Position numbers and translations under genes: made by a program. The notes beneath the pieces were generated by a model that searched no databases, had not been told where the DNA came from, and worked only from the letters and a program-made list of their open reading frames with translations. From the NCBI GenBank assembly GCA_023853785.1, contig JAJIRX010000983.1, positions 1 through 64,000 on the forward strand: DNA of 64,000 nt, given 5' to 3'. Positions 49,752-62,260 of the stretch are shown one piece after another. The stretch is from Psilocybe azurescens. Lineage: Eukaryota > Basidiomycota > Agaricomycetes > Agaricales > Agrocybaceae. Within the stretch, counting starts at the first letter, position 1; every line of letters begins with the position of its first letter.

Positions 49752-51800
49752 TTATGACTTGACGCCGTTGATGATGTTCCCCAAAGCAAACATAACTCGC
49801 GTGCGCGCATGAGCGCTTTCTGGCGAGTCGCCGCCAATAAGTTTGCCATTCTGGTAGCCGGTGGTGACGCCTTCGTGGATCAGAACGAGCATTTTGATCC
49901 ATTGTTTTCCCCAGACGTTGCATGCCTCCAAGCCTAGGACATCTAAACCGGCTGTTGAATTTGGAATTAGTAAAATGAGATGGGTCTATTGGGTCAGGAT
50001 AGAAAATTACGAACTGTAGATAAGCCAAGGAGCTACTGGGTCTTGTAGTAGCTTTGTATCTCCTGTGATCCGCGCAAACCACGTCCACAGTCGCGGAAGC
50101 TGGAACATGTTGTCCAGCGGGCCCCGAGCAGGAGTTATCTTGATGACGCAAAAGTACACCCGCATCAGAGCGGCTATGCGAGTGGAGCGGTCCTTAATAG
50201 ACTCCATGCCTTCATCAATCGTACTCTTCCTCCATCCTGAGATCTTGGTGAACTCTTCCCGGGAGGCCCAAGGCTTGTTGTCTATATTGTGGTTTGGAGG
50301 TACGATGGGAATTGGCCAGCCGCCGCAGCGTTGAACGAGCTTGGCGAAGAAGATGGGTGCGAAGTTGTCGAGGCCTTCGCAGAGTGTAAAGGTCACCTGT
50401 CCAAGTGCTTCCGCACTTCTGGGCTCTGCTGCGACTTCTGTCTCTGCTTGGAGCAGTATAGATTTGGCAAGTGATGAACAGAGGGCGATGTAAACCGGCA
50501 TATCGTGGGGGCGAGCATTAGTGGGTTTCATGATCTGAAGAAGTTCTCGTGACTGCATAATGTTCAGATCTGTATTCTAGCAATGAAAATATTCATCAAC
50601 TTACGATTTTTGAAATCGACTCGGGGTCGTTCGTTAGTTGTCCGATTCTAGGTGTGATCAGCCTGCGTAGACGGCCACATTCTGCTTTGAGTTCCTTGTT
50701 GGCTTTGACAAACGCCAGCGGACCTGTTTTGAGATTCTGTAAAAGATTAGCAAAGCCAACGAAAATTCGAATTTCACTGACTTGTAGATTTGTCCGAGCG
50801 ACTCTCCAATCATCCTCAGCAGGGCCAAAGTGGAGCGCCTTTCGTAAGTTGGTCTCCTCACCGTCCTCCCTGACTTCTGGCTTCTTGAATTTTCTGCTTT
50901 TGCTCTTCTTCTTCTTTCTCTCGCTGAAGTTCTTCTTCTGCTTTCTTCTTCTCTGCCTCAGCTTTCAGTTTTTCTGCCTCCTCCTTCAGCTTCTTTTCCT
51001 CTATCAGCCGCCGTCTCAGCTCTTCCTCCTTTCGCTTCCTCTCTTCCTCTTCTCTGACTTTCCTCTCCTCCTCTTCTTTGACTTTCCTCTCCTCTTCAAG
51101 CCTTTTGGCCACCTTTTCCTCCTCAGCTTTGATGGCCGCCTCAATCCTATCCCACAGCTCCTTTTCACGTTTCCTCCACTGCTCTTTCGAGCGCTATCTC
51201 CTCCCGCTGAACCCTCGCTCTCACCTCTTCCGATCGTTGTTGGACAGAAGCAGCCTCCTCTGCATGTCGTGTCGACAGTTGCTGCAGATGTGTGATATGT
51301 TTCTGTTCTTGTTGAGCAAATCGTTGTGCCTCGTGTTCGGAAAACTCTTTACGGGCAGTGTTCTACAGAAATTGTCAACGAGGCTGCTGGATTGACCGGG
51401 GCTAAACAACTTACAAGTGCATCTTTCCGCGTCCGTTTTTCCCATTCTTCGTAAGGGTCGTGATATCGGGTGCGAAGACGTATCGCTGATATAGTCTCTT
51501 CTATCTGACGCTCCTCGAGTGGTGTGTGTTTGATGTGTCTCGGCCGTCTGAAATCCCGAGCAAGTGAATAAACGCGTGCACGGTACGAGAAAGAACTCAC
51601 AATGAAAGTTTGTTGATGTCTGACACCAACTCGAATGTCGATCCACTTGCCGATGAAGAGCTTGCAGTATCTGCATCCGAGTCCGATGAATCGAAGCTGT
51701 CCTCTACTTCAGAATAATAATCTTCTGAATCCGAGTCGGAATACAGCCCGAATGTAGACGTGCTCCGTGGTTTCCGATTCCTGAATATTTTGGAAACCAT
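49752..51800 (-). CDS. GLE1: Nucleoporin GLE1, mRNA export factor
   Basis: GLE1 sits on the cytoplasmic face of the nuclear pore and, with inositol hexakisphosphate, activates the DEAD-box protein Dbp5 during mRNA export. The start at 51800 gives MVSKIFRNRKPRSTSTFGLY and an acidic Ser/Asp-rich segment. A long Glu/Lys/Arg coiled coil follows (about 51380-50880, KRLEEERKVKEEEERKVREE). The globular C-terminal domain (about 50840-49752) contains FGPAEDDWRVARTNLQNLKT, LITPRIGQLTNDPESISKI, MPVYIALCSSLAKSILLQAE, ARITGDTKLLQDPVAPWLIY and a final RVMFALGNIINGVKS, with the stop at 49752. A one-base break lies near 51192 within the coiled coil. It is the only strongly conserved housekeeping gene in this half of the window, so it marks a stable anchor beside the variable UGT region. 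Confidence 0.88.
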
Positions 51801-53516
51801 GAGCGTAAATCATCACTGAAATTGTGAGGAAAACCATATACCCTCGCACAGGTGAGGGAGACACCGATCTTGGAGCGTGAAATTTCATGCCACAGAAGTC
51901 GTTTGCTTTAGAGACTGAGAACTCTGGTCTGCTTTACTGGGATTAAATAAATTCTTAGATCTTCAGGTGTAAATTGAAAGCTTCGAACTTTGAGGGTGTC
52001 AAAATACAAGGTTACTGTGGTCCAGGTCAAGGCAAAGTGAGGCTTGAGTCGCTTGACCAACTGTAAATCACGTGGCAACGTCACGCAATACAGTGACAAT
52101 GACGCAGAGAAGTGTCACACATCACTCTACCTATAACTCAGTACTGTACCATTCTTATTCAACGACCATCACTTTCTCCCTCAAATTACACGTCTTTTCT
52201 GTGCTTATATGCCCAGGAGGGGCTGCAAGCGCTGCTGTACTGGGACTGCAAACTACGCATAATCTCCCATTGATGGTGCTCTCCAATCAATTTCACTACA
52301 TTCAAGATCAATTCAAACATACGCGGCGGGAAGATTTTTGTCAATGAATTTGTGCTTGCGTTGTTTCTATAACTGCAGGGATGCTGCGTTGCAGAGAGGA
52401 TATCATCCCATCAGACGATGGTAAGCAGGAGAATGCATTTCTGGCATTGTGAATATCAATTGAGACGCATATGCTATTCGGACTTGCATTGTACGGAGCC
52501 AAACTGGGTTAGGTCTACGGTAAGCATACTTTGCTCTTATTACCTTGATCGCCTCAATGCCGATACAAGTCAAGCCCAGGCGCTTAGCCAACATCCACAA
52601 TGCCTCGTTCTTCTTGCATGGGCGATTATTCATGCTCGATGGGAAGCAATTTGTCCATTTTCTGCTTCCACCATTCCAACCTACTTGTGGTCGCCCTCCA
52701 CATCTTTGCCTGTTCAAGGAGGAGCGTAGAACAAGAGAAAAATTCAATAACAATAAGTTGGTCGACAAGGCTTTTTGAGCGGAACGCCCAAGCTATTTGG
52801 AGATCTAGATGACGGTTCTTGCTCTGCCGCCTCTGTGCTCTGCGCGTAGACTGCGGTACTATTTCTGCTACCAGTGGACTAGGTTCTGTCTGTTAGAGTT
52901 CAGTAGCAAAACGAAAAGGCGGCAAGAGGAGACATAGCGGCTGGTGGTACAGAAGCTCACAATTCACATGCACGTACCAAAAGCGAGGGGTCGAAGGCCC
53001 TGCATTGGAAATCTGACAAGCGAATGACGTTTTGGGACACTAAACTCTATTAACCTCGAGGCTTGCATGGGGAACACCGCCCAGGGACTCGTGGAGACAA
53101 AAAAAATACACTTAAATATGCATGGACTGTCGGTGTACAAGCATAAATGTATTTGTAGGCGGTGCCCTGCTTCGTAAAACCTCGTTGTTTTCGCAGCCTT
53201 CCTTGTTCTACTCTTTTTCACTTTACTTTCCCTCCTCCTTATCTCTTCTTCATTCTTTCTTAGTGCAACACAACGATACTACTCTACGCCGCCGTCGACG
53301 ATTACAAGTTGCGAACCAACATTCAAGCTACGAATCCGTATATCATCGGAGGATATTTGCTGTGCAGTTGGTGTATCGTCTGCACACCTACTTCCATTTC
53401 CCCGCATTACTCGACTGGTGGCTTCGATACGACGCACGTTCTCCAGCAACTCCTCACTAGACACTTTAAACTCTCCGTAAAAGCTCCATATTCCGTTTGT
53501 GCGTTCAGGAATCACA
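51801..53516. other. Divergent intergenic region
   Basis: Lies between the GLE1 start and the membrane-protein start and must contain both promoters. Overlapping frames of up to 120 codons at 52403-52812 on both strands show no domain. A T/C-rich tract at 53190-53270 precedes the membrane-protein gene. Confidence 0.45.
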
Positions 53517-54813
53517 ATGGCTGATCCAATACTATACGACCGATTTCCAAAGAGTCTGCCTCCTTATATAGGGGCTGTTATGGTATGTCCTCCTTGCTAC
53601 CTGGTTCATCTACGCACCAAAGCGGTCTGAACCCAGCCAATCCAGTTTGAAACGTTTCTTTACGGCCTTTACGTGATTCTCTTTGCCATCTGTGCTTACG
53701 TCCTTCTACGGCGAAACAAAAATCTGCATTGGATATTGCTTACCTTTGCCATCGTCATGTTTGCAATAGCATCCGCAGACATGATATATACCTATTATGT
53801 TCTCTTCTGCAAAGCCCTGAAGGGTGGTTTGACGTTTGACCACCTAAAGCCGAAGTATTTGATGTATGTCAGCAATAAGTATGTCGCCGTTTTACGAATT
53901 TGGAACTCTCTTATCCACATAAACTAATTATCCTTAGCGTGCTTGCCGACACACTTCTCCTATATCGATGTTATGTTGTTTGGGAGTATAAAAACTTATT
54001 ATCGTTGGTCCGTGCGTTTTGTTGGTTGCAGGAACAGGTCAAATTTACGTCTTGTCTCCTATGAATCCATCATTGATTACTTTTTATTTTAGTCTGTGGA
54101 TATATCTTCGGAGGCTCCTCGTCCGAGCTGTTTGATAAGGCCTACATATACCTCATCTTGACCTTGGTACTCAATGTCATTCTGACGTGCTTGACTGGTG
54201 AGTACGATGGATGTGCCGCATTACACATAGTGACTGGACATCCATGCAGCTGGACGAATATGGTGGCTGGCGCGGAGGGCACGACTCGTACTCGGCGCTG
54301 GACTTCTTCAACGGTACAACGCCACGATCACGATTCTGTGAGTACTATTTCAGATGATGCGTTCATATGTTATAATTTATATCATCGCCATAGTGTTGAA
54401 TCAGGGCTCGTCTACTCGATATATATCATCCTCAATCTTGCCCTTAGAAACACCAAAGTAATCAACGTAAGCATGGCTTTTCAGCTGATTCTCGATTCCT
54501 ATGTGTCATTATAGATCACTAAGAAATGATATACGCTCAGACTATACTTGACGCTGGACTTATTCAGGTAGTCGTAAGTACTCATATCTGTTTTTACAGC
54601 CGGTGATCTAAATTTGCGTTTGTTACAAACAAACAGGGCATCATGCCTACACTCATCATCGTTCAAGTAGGACTGGGTCGAGCGGTGCACGATATTGAGG
54701 CAAATGAGGCCATTGCGCGACTCGAATCAAACAAAGGCACAGCTATGATGAACAGATCGTACTCCGATGTGATTCCACTGCGTTCGCTCGCGAGAGTACC
54801 AACAGACCTCTAG
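53517..54813 (+). CDS. Multi-span membrane protein, basidiomycete 7TM-like family of unknown function
   Basis: Exon 1 (53517-53582) encodes MADPILYDRFPKSLPPYIGA. Exon 2 (53646-53878) holds two hydrophobic spans (FLYGLYVILFAICAYVLL; WILLTFAIVMFAIASADMIY). Exon 3, from 53938, begins NVLADTLLLYRCYVVWEYKN, the signature of this family. Exon 4 (54093-54197) has another span and LTLVLNVILTCLT. Exon 5 (54250-54337) has AGRIWWLARRARLVL and exon 6 (54394-54466) VYSIYIILNLALRNTK. The last exon carries IMPTLIIVQVGLGRAVHDIE with the stop at 54813. Boundaries at the ends of exons 3 and 7 are unclear: the short exon near 54535 (MIYAQTILDAGLIQVV) has a stop just upstream unless CACTAAG is the acceptor. The family is frequent in Agaricomycetes but has no assigned role. 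From exon 4 on, the gene lies inside the duplicated unit. Confidence 0.75.
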
Positions 54814-55714
54814 TGATATGTTTGCCGTTGCCGAAAGCGAGGCCACTCTTCCATTGTCATAATTGAATTAGCTTTGGGGACGTTAACCCATTTGTTTACT
54901 TAGGGATTTGGTCAAACGTAAGCGGTACAATGTTTTAGTCTCTAAGAGGTTTCCATCGCTGCTGGCCGACATCCGAGCAAATATGTCGTCTCCTTCTATC
55001 TCGGCTTCGAGTATGGTCATCCAAACCCATATCCGCCTCAGACCAAAGGAAGTATGGCGTTTGTGGTTTCTGGCCTTCTTTTTGTCATTATCGGGTCTTG
55101 CCAAGATGCGATACCTGGGCGCTATCAGTGATAGCGATTTGCAAGGCGTTTCGCAGTCATTCGGCAGTTTCGGAAGCCTCGAACCGTCCTTCCTATTGCA
55201 AGTGGCGACTTATGATATGATGCTTCTAGTAACCGACCCATGCGGACAAATTGCCCTACAACACGGTCAAAAGATAATCGTTACAGCCCTGAGAGGAAGA
55301 TTAAACAAAAATTTGAATGAGTTGTTGACGAAGTTTCCCACAGCGTCAAATCGCAACTGCCTTGACAAACCTTTTACTTACTTAAAACCTTTCTGTTAGA
55401 GTGCTCAGGAGCACCGAGGTGTGCCTATTGACCGTATTCAATTTCTATGGATTATAAAGTACATAGTCCCATTATGGCACCGCTTTTCATCCAAGAAAAC
55501 CTACTGGAGCCCAGTGGCAAACTAATGGCGCTCGATCCCTGGGCCAGCAAGGAGTCATCAATCATACGTTACGGTTTGCGTAAGACTCTTGGCTGACCAA
55601 TGGTGGCTTTAAATAAATTCATTACGCACGAATCTGCGCGCATGTCTTCTCGGACAAATCATGCTGATGGGCATCTATCATTGAGCGCGGCTGCTCTATC
55701 CAGTTCCTACCGCC
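54814..55714. other. Intergenic within the left duplicate
   Basis: The 163-codon frame at 54908-55399 is broken by indels in the second copy (59000-59470), so it is unlikely to code. Downstream sequence leads into the UGT-4 promoter. Confidence 0.6.
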
Positions 55715-55720
55715 TATAAA
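55715..55720 (+). promoter_or_regulatory. Probable TATA box of UGT-4
   Basis: TATAAA within GCCTATAAAACAATAGAC, 77 bases upstream of the UGT-4 start. The same element at the same distance occurs before UGT-5. Confidence 0.6.
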
Positions 55721-55791
55721 ACAATAGACTTTTAATCAAATATCTTTGATCAATTCACCCAACTTTTTAGTTTCTTCACTCTCCCAGAAAA

Positions 55792-57916
55792 ATGACTCAC
55801 ATTTTCTTCTCGACTTTTCCGGCATGGGGTAAGACCCACATCTTCATTTTTCTGTTTTTCAAAACAAATAAGCTAACCATTGCATTAACACATAGGTCAT
55901 GTTAGAGCTTTCTGTATTCTTGCAGCACGTCTCGTGAAAGAGAATAAAAATCTTACCATGACCTTGCTGTTGCCCTCAAACCATCTCAACAAAGCTCAAG
56001 CCGAAGTGTCTGCCGAGTTTGGGAGATGAGAACTCAGAGGAAAATTCGCCGACGGATTAGGTACGACAAGAGGCTACATGTTGATTTTCGCGATAGATCC
56101 TGAAATGAATTCGAACAGGGTATTTTGTCCCTTCAAGTCTGATTCCGATGACCCATTACTTCTTATTCAATCTATGATCGAATCATATCCAACAACTTAT
56201 CAATTGCTTCTGGATGCCAAACCAGTTACCTGCGCTGTAACGGGGTCAGTCTTCGAGGCCGTCAGTCCTCCAGAAATCGTCATTCTCGACGTAAGCATTC
56301 TTTTCTTTCGCTCGAGATTACAGCTTCCTTGACGATGTCTGCTAGTTTTTCGCACATCCCCAATTATTAGCAACGCGTGCCATCACAAGGAAAACAATAC
56401 CTATTGCTGTTTTCGTCTGTGCACATGCAGCTGCCATGCTTCGTATACTTGGTCCTGAGCATTATGGTGGACGCGGTGATCTCGGTGCCAAGATTGAAGC
56501 AGAGGCTGCTCGTAGAGGAATTACAACCCGAGAAGTTGGTGACTCAGTAAGTTATTCAATTCGTCATGACATGTCGTAGATTCATATGTTGATTGTAATA
56601 TGAAGGTATATGCCCATACAGATGGGCGAACTGTTAAGATAGCAGGAATTCCTGATATGTATGACTGGGAATATTTTCCCCAAGTGGTATGATCTTGAGT
56701 TGCTATTATTGTGGTGGGCAGAGACTGAGATGAGATTGCATTAATTGCAGCTTCCTTTCGACTTGCCTGTGAGCGATTTGCTGATACAGGCCTATGGGTG
56801 AGTTCTCTGTACTCCGAGGCTCAGGGAATAGAGCTCAATGCGGTATAGAGGACTGAGGGATAGTGACGCTGTGATCTCAGCATCTGCCCATGACTTTGAA
56901 CCAGAATCACTAGAGGCGTTCAAGTCTTGGTTTAAAGAGTGGAATAAAGAGGTGTATACCGTGGGACCCTTGATACCTTCTAAGCCAACTACGTTTTTAA
57001 TTCCCTCGAATAACGCCCAAGGCTCGATCGAACAATTTCTTGATAAAGCCCTTTAAAGATTATGGACCGAAATCTGCCGTTTTGGTGAGTTCTATAAATA
57101 GCCCATACGTCGATCTCGCCATTTAAGCTGGTTCTAATCATAACCACTTAGATATCGTTCGGCTCCCTATTTTGGCCTAACAATCAAGAGTATCTTGAAG
57201 AAGTCATAGAAGCTTTGATCGAAAAGAAGTTCCCTTTCGTGAGTCCAAAGATATACTCCTAAGTTGTGTGTTAAAAGCTATGCCTATAGATCGTTTCTTA
57301 TGCTTCACCCTATGCAAAAATCTCCGACGACTTACTACAGAGGGTCAATGAGTCGGGAAGTGGATTGATCGCCAAGTGGCTGCCACAGCTTTTTGTCCTG
57401 AGCCACCCCGTACGACCATGACTTATCTTCATTCAAAGCTCCTGGTTGATGTATCTGAACAGGCGACCGGGTGGTTCATTACCCACTCTGGTCAGAACGG
57501 TGTCCTAGAAGCTCTCGGGAGGGGTGTTCCTATGTATGCCTCACTTTGCTTGAGTTTGTGGTCCAATACTCACTTTAATATGCAGGATATGCTGGCCTTT
57601 TGAAGCCGACCAACCGGCGGCTGCAGCTCATCTTTCTGAGAACCTTAAAGTCGCTTTTGAACTACTGGAAGTCAGAACTGGAGACAGGGGTTTGAAGCCC
57701 TTGTTGAGAAATGGACGGAAGCCAAAAGGAACTCGAGAGGCTGTTGGTATTGAAATCAGAGACGTCCTCGATGCTTGCCGCGGCGAAAAAGGAGCAGAGC
57801 TACGCAGGAACGTCGAAAATATGAAAGCCAAGTTCGACAAAACTTGGCAAGCTGATGGGATTAGCAGGAAGGACTTCAATGCCTGCTTAGAGCATTATGG
57901 CATTCACCTGTCCTAG
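55792..57916 (+). CDS. Family-1 UDP-glycosyltransferase (UGT-4), frame-broken
   Basis: Start MTHIFFSTFPAWG at 55792, then HVRAFCILAARLVKENKNL with the catalytic His. Downstream are FKSDSDDPLLLIQSMIESYP, ARRGITTREVGDS, AGIPDMYDWEYFPQ, SDAVISASAHDFEPESL, FWPNNQEYLEEVIEALIEKK, AKWLPQLFVLSHP, FITHSGQNGVLEALGRGVP and CWPFEADQPAAAAHL-type sequence; stop at 57916. The donor-site signature is HSGQNG rather than HCGxNS. Lesions relative to UGT-5: an extra A giving GGGAGATGAG (about 56025) and an early TGA, an extra A in GAGGAAAATTC (about 56040), and TTT for TT at 57052-57054 giving a TAA. If real, this is a pseudogene. Confidence 0.8.
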
Positions 57917-58189
57917 AGAAGCTTGGGAGACCAGTTTAGAACCATTGTGTTCGACAATTAGGGCGCTCGTAAGATCAAAGTACAGAATAGTGATTTACAC
58001 AGATTTACTCCTTTACCATCGCCTGTTAATGATTGGATTAAGACAGTAAGTATTGGTAGCTGAATAATGAAGTGATAGACCTCGGGCTGGTCATAGGTGT
58101 TCATAATACAGATGGTGGACTATCTCGAATGTCGATACAGGAGAAAGTAATACAACCTAATCATAGAATACAAGCGACCTCAATTTCAG

Positions 58190-58957
58190 TCTGTGGATAT
58201 ATCTTCGAAGGCTCCTTGTCCGAGCTGTTTGATAAGGCCTACATATGCCTCATCTTGACCTTGGTACTCAATGTCATTCTGACGTGCTTGACTGGTGAGT
58301 ACGCGATGGATGCGCCGTATTACACATAGTGACTGGACATCCATGCAGCTGGACGAATATGGTGGCTGGCATGGAGGCACGACTCGTACTCGACGCTGGA
58401 CTTCTTCAACGGTACAACGCCACGATCACGATTCTGTGAGTACCACTTCAGATGATACGTTCATCTGTTATAGTTTAGATCATCGTCATAGTATTAAATC
58501 AGAGCTTGTCTACTCGATATATATCATCCTCAATCTTGCCCTTAGAAATACCAAAGTAATCAACGTAAGCATGACCCTCAGCTGATTCTCGATTCCTATG
58601 TGTCATTATAGATCACTAAGAAATGATATATGCTCAGACTATACTTGACGCTGGACTTATTCAGGTAGTCGTCTGTACTCATATCTATTTTTACAGCCGG
58701 TGATCTAAATTTGCGTTTGTTTCAAACAAACAGGGCATCATGCCTACACTCATCATCGTTCAAGTAGGACTGGGTCGAGCGGTGCACGATATTGAGGCAA
58801 ATGAGGCCATTGCGCGACTCGAATCAAACAAAGGCACAGCTATGATGAACAGATCGTACTGCGATGTGATCCACTGCGTTCGCTCGCGAGAGTACCAACA
58901 GACCTCTAGTGATATGTTTGCCGTTGCCGAAAGCGAGGCCACTCTTCCGTTGTCATA
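58190..58957 (+). pseudogene. Truncated copy of the membrane-protein gene
   Basis: Begins at exon 4 (CGYIFEGSLSELFDKAYICL) with exons 1-3 missing, because the duplication breakpoint lies just before this exon. All later exons are present. In the last exon, GATGTGATCCACTG has one T fewer than the first copy, so the frame continues past the first copy's stop to EYQQTSSDMFAVAESEATLP and ends at 58957. With no start and no promoter it is presumably non-functional. Confidence 0.88.
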
Positions 58958-59796
58958 ATTGAATTAGCTTTGGGGCGTTAAACTCATTTGTTTACTTTGG
59001 GATTTGGCTGAACGTAAACGGTGCAAGTTTTTAATCTCCAGAGGTTTCCATCGCGGCTGGCCGACATCCGAGCAAATATGTCGCCTCCTTCTATCTCGGC
59101 TTCAAGTACGGTCACCCAAGCTCACATATCTGCTTCAGACCAAAGGAAGTATGGCGTTTGTGGTTTCTGGCCTTCTTTTTGTCATTATCGGGTCTTGCCA
59201 AGATGCGATACCTGGGCGCTATCAGTGATAGCGATTTGCAAGGCGTTTCGCAGGTATTCGGCTGTTTCGTAAGCCTCCAACCGTCCTTCATGTTACAAGT
59301 GGTGATTTATGACGCTTCTAGAAACCGACCCATGCGGATTAATTGCTCCAGAACACGGTGGTCAAAAGATAATCATTACAGCCCTGAAAGGAAGACTAAA
59401 CATAAATTTGATTGAGTTGTTGACGAAGTTTCCCACAGCGTCAAATCGCAACTGCCTTGACAAACCTTAAAACCTTCCTGTCAGATTTCTCAGGAGCACT
59501 GAGGTGTCTGTATTGACAGTATTCTATGGATTATGAAGTACGTAGTCCCATTACGGCACCACTTGTCTGTTATCCAGGAAAAACTTACTGGAGCCCAGTG
59601 GCAAACTAATGGCGCTCAGATCCCCTGGGCCAGCAAGGAGTCATCAATCATACGTTACGGTTTGCGTAAGGCTCTTGGCTGACCAATGGTGGCTTTAAAT
59701 TCATTACGCACGAATTTGCGCGCATGTCTTCTCGGACAAATCATGCTGATTGCCATCTATCATTGAGCGCGGCTGCCCTATCCAGCTCCTGCCGCC

Positions 59797-59802
59797 TATA
59801 AA
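59797..59802 (+). promoter_or_regulatory. Probable TATA box of UGT-5
   Basis: TATAAA within GCCTATAAAACAATAGACC, 77 bases upstream of the UGT-5 start; duplicated with the gene. Confidence 0.6.
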
Positions 59803-59873
59803 ACAATAGACCTTTAATCTAATATCTTTGATCAATTCGCCCAACTTTTTAGTTTCTTCACTCTCCCAGAAAA

Positions 59874-61993
59874 ATGACTCACATTTTCTTCTCGACCTTT
59901 CCGGCATGGGGTAAGACCCACATCTTCATTTTTCTGTTTTTCAAAACAAATAAGCTAACCATTGCATTAACACATAGGTCATGTTAGAGCTTTCTGTATT
60001 CTTGCAGCACGTCTCGTGAAAGAGAATAAAAATCTTACCATGACCTTGTTGTTGCCTCCAAATCATCTCAAAAAGCTCAAGCCGAAGTGTCTGCCGAGTT
60101 TGGGGATGAGAACTCAGAGGAAATTCGCCGACGGATTAGGTACGACAAGAGGCTACATGTTGATTTTCGCGATAGATCCTGAAATGAATTTGAACAGGGT
60201 GTTTTGTCCCTTCAAGTCCGACTCCGATGACCCATTAGTTCTTATTCAATCCATGGTCGAATCATATCCGACAACCTATCAACTGCTTTTGGATGCAAAA
60301 CCAGTTACTTGCGCTGTAACGGGGTCAGTCTTCGAACCTGTCAGCTCTCCCGAAATCGTCATTCTCGACGTAAGCCTTTTTCTGTCGCTAAAGATTACAA
60401 TCTTGTTGACGAACGTCTGCTAGTATTTTGCACATCCCCAATTATTGGCAACACGTGCTATCACAGGAAAACAATACCTATTGCTGTTTTCGTCTGTGCA
60501 CACGCAGCTACCATGCTTCGCACACTTGGTCCTGAGCATTATGGTGGACGCGGTGATCTCGGTGCCAAGATTGAAGCAGAGGCTGCTCGTAGAGGAATTA
60601 CACCCCGAGAAGTTGGAGACTCAGTAAGTTATTCAATTCGTCATGACATGTTGTAGGTTCGTACGTTGATTATAATATGAAGCTATACACCCATACAGAT
60701 GGGCGAATTATTAAGATAGCAGGAATTCCTGATATGTATGACTGGGAATATTTTCCCCAAGTGGTATGACATTGAATTGCTATTATTGTGGTGGGCAAAG
60801 ACTGAGATGAGATTGCATTAATTGCAGCTTCCTTTCGACTTGCCTGTGGTCGATATCCTGACACAGGCCTATGGGTGAGTTCTCTGTACTCGAGACTCTG
60901 GATTATGACTCAATGCGGTATAGAGGACTGAGGGATAGTGACGCTGTGATCTCAGCATCTGCCCATGACTTTGAACCAGAATCACTGGAGGCGTTCAAGT
61001 CTTGGTTTAAGGAGTGGAATAAAGAGGTGTATACCGTGGGACCCTTAATACCTTCTAAGCCAACTACGTTTTTAATTCCCTCGAATAATGCCCAAGGCTC
61101 GATTGAACAATTCCTTGATAAAGCCCTTAAAGATTATGGACCAAAATCTGCCGTTTTGGTGAGTTCTATAAATAGCCCATACGTCGATCTCGCCATTCAA
61201 GTTGCTTCGAATCATACCCGCTTAGATATCGTTCGGCTCCCTATTTTGGCCTAATAGTCAGGGAGTATCTCGAAGAGGTCATAGAAGCTTTGATTGAAAA
61301 GAAGTTCCCTTTCGTGAGTCCAAAGATATACTCCTTCTAAGCTATGTGTTAAAGGCTCTGTCCATAGATCGTTTCTTATGCTTCACCCTATGCAAAAATC
61401 TCCGACGACTTACTACAGAGGGTCAATGAGTCGGGAAGTGGATTGATCGCCAAGTGGCTGCCACAGCTTTTTGTCCTGAGCCACCCCGTACGTCATGACA
61501 TATCTTCATTCAAAGCTCCTGGCTGATGTATCTGAACAGGCGACCGGGTGGTTCATTACCCACTCTGGTCAGAACGGTGTCCTAGAAGCTCTCGGGAGCG
61601 GCATTCCTATGTATGCCTTACTTTGCTTAAGTTCGCGGTCCAATACTCACTTTAATACACAGGATATGCTGGCCCTTTGAAGCCGACCAACCGGCAGCTG
61701 CAGCTCATCTTTCTGAAAACCTTAAAGTCGCTTTTGAACTACTGGAAGTCAGAACTGGAGACAGGGGTTTGAAGCCCTTGTTGAGAAATGGACGGAAGCC
61801 AAAAGGAACTCGAGAGGCCGTTGGTATTGAAATCAGAGACGTCCTCAATGCTTGCCGCGGCGAAAAAGGAGCGGAGCTACGCAGGAATGTCGAAAATATG
61901 AAAGCCAAGTTCGATAGAACTTGGCAAGCTGATGGGATTAGCAGGAAGGACTTCAATGCCTGCTTAGAGCATTATGGCATTCACCTGTCCTAG
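59874..61993 (+). CDS. Family-1 UDP-glycosyltransferase (UGT-5), frame-broken
   Basis: Twin of UGT-4 with the same exon plan: MTHIFFSTFPAWG, HVRAFCILAARL, AGIPDMYDWEYFPQ, SDAVISASAHDFEPESLEAF, LKDYGPKSAVLVSSI, AKWLPQLFVLSHP, THSGQNGVLEALGSGIP, and a C-terminus ending EHYGIHLS at 61993. It has the correct frame at the three positions where UGT-4 is broken, but carries its own breaks. These are CTCAAAAAGCTC for CTCAACAAAGCTC (about 60068), a missing base at ATCACAGGAAAACAATACC (about 60465), and an extra G in AGTCAGGGAGTATC (about 61260). The two copies therefore share no lesion. Confidence 0.8.
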
Positions 61994-62260
61994 ATGAACC
62001 TAGAGACCAGTTTAGATCCATTGTGCTTGACAATTAGGGCGCGTCGTAAGATCAAAGTACAGAATAGAGGACAACGTAGCAATATGAAGAGTAGAGATTT
62101 ATACAGACTTACACCTTAATCATCACCTGTAAACGATTGGATTAAGACAGTAAATATCGGGAACTGGATAATGAAGTGAGAGACCTCAGACTGGTCATAG
62201 GTATTCATAATACAGATGATGGACTAGCTCGAATGTTGATACAGGAGAAAGTAATACAGC

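Larger units (their letters stand above)
54091..58187. repeat. Segmental tandem duplication, left copy
   Basis: This 4.1-kb block is repeated at 58188-62286, offset about 4097 bases. It begins at the intron-3/exon-4 junction of the membrane-protein gene (TTTTAGTCTGTGGATATATC) and ends with TAATCATAGAATACAAGCGACCTCAATT, the reversed last codons of the CmcJ-like gene. It contains the rest of the membrane-protein gene and UGT-4. Confidence 0.92.

Noticed and set aside
52403..52812. Overlapping frames on both strands upstream of the membrane-protein gene
   Set aside because: No domain, no intron chain, and both strands open equally; not supported as a gene.
54908..55399. 163-codon open frame downstream of the membrane-protein gene
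   Set aside because: The duplicate copy (59000-59470) has indels that break the same frame, and no domain is recognisable; it is more likely a spacer.
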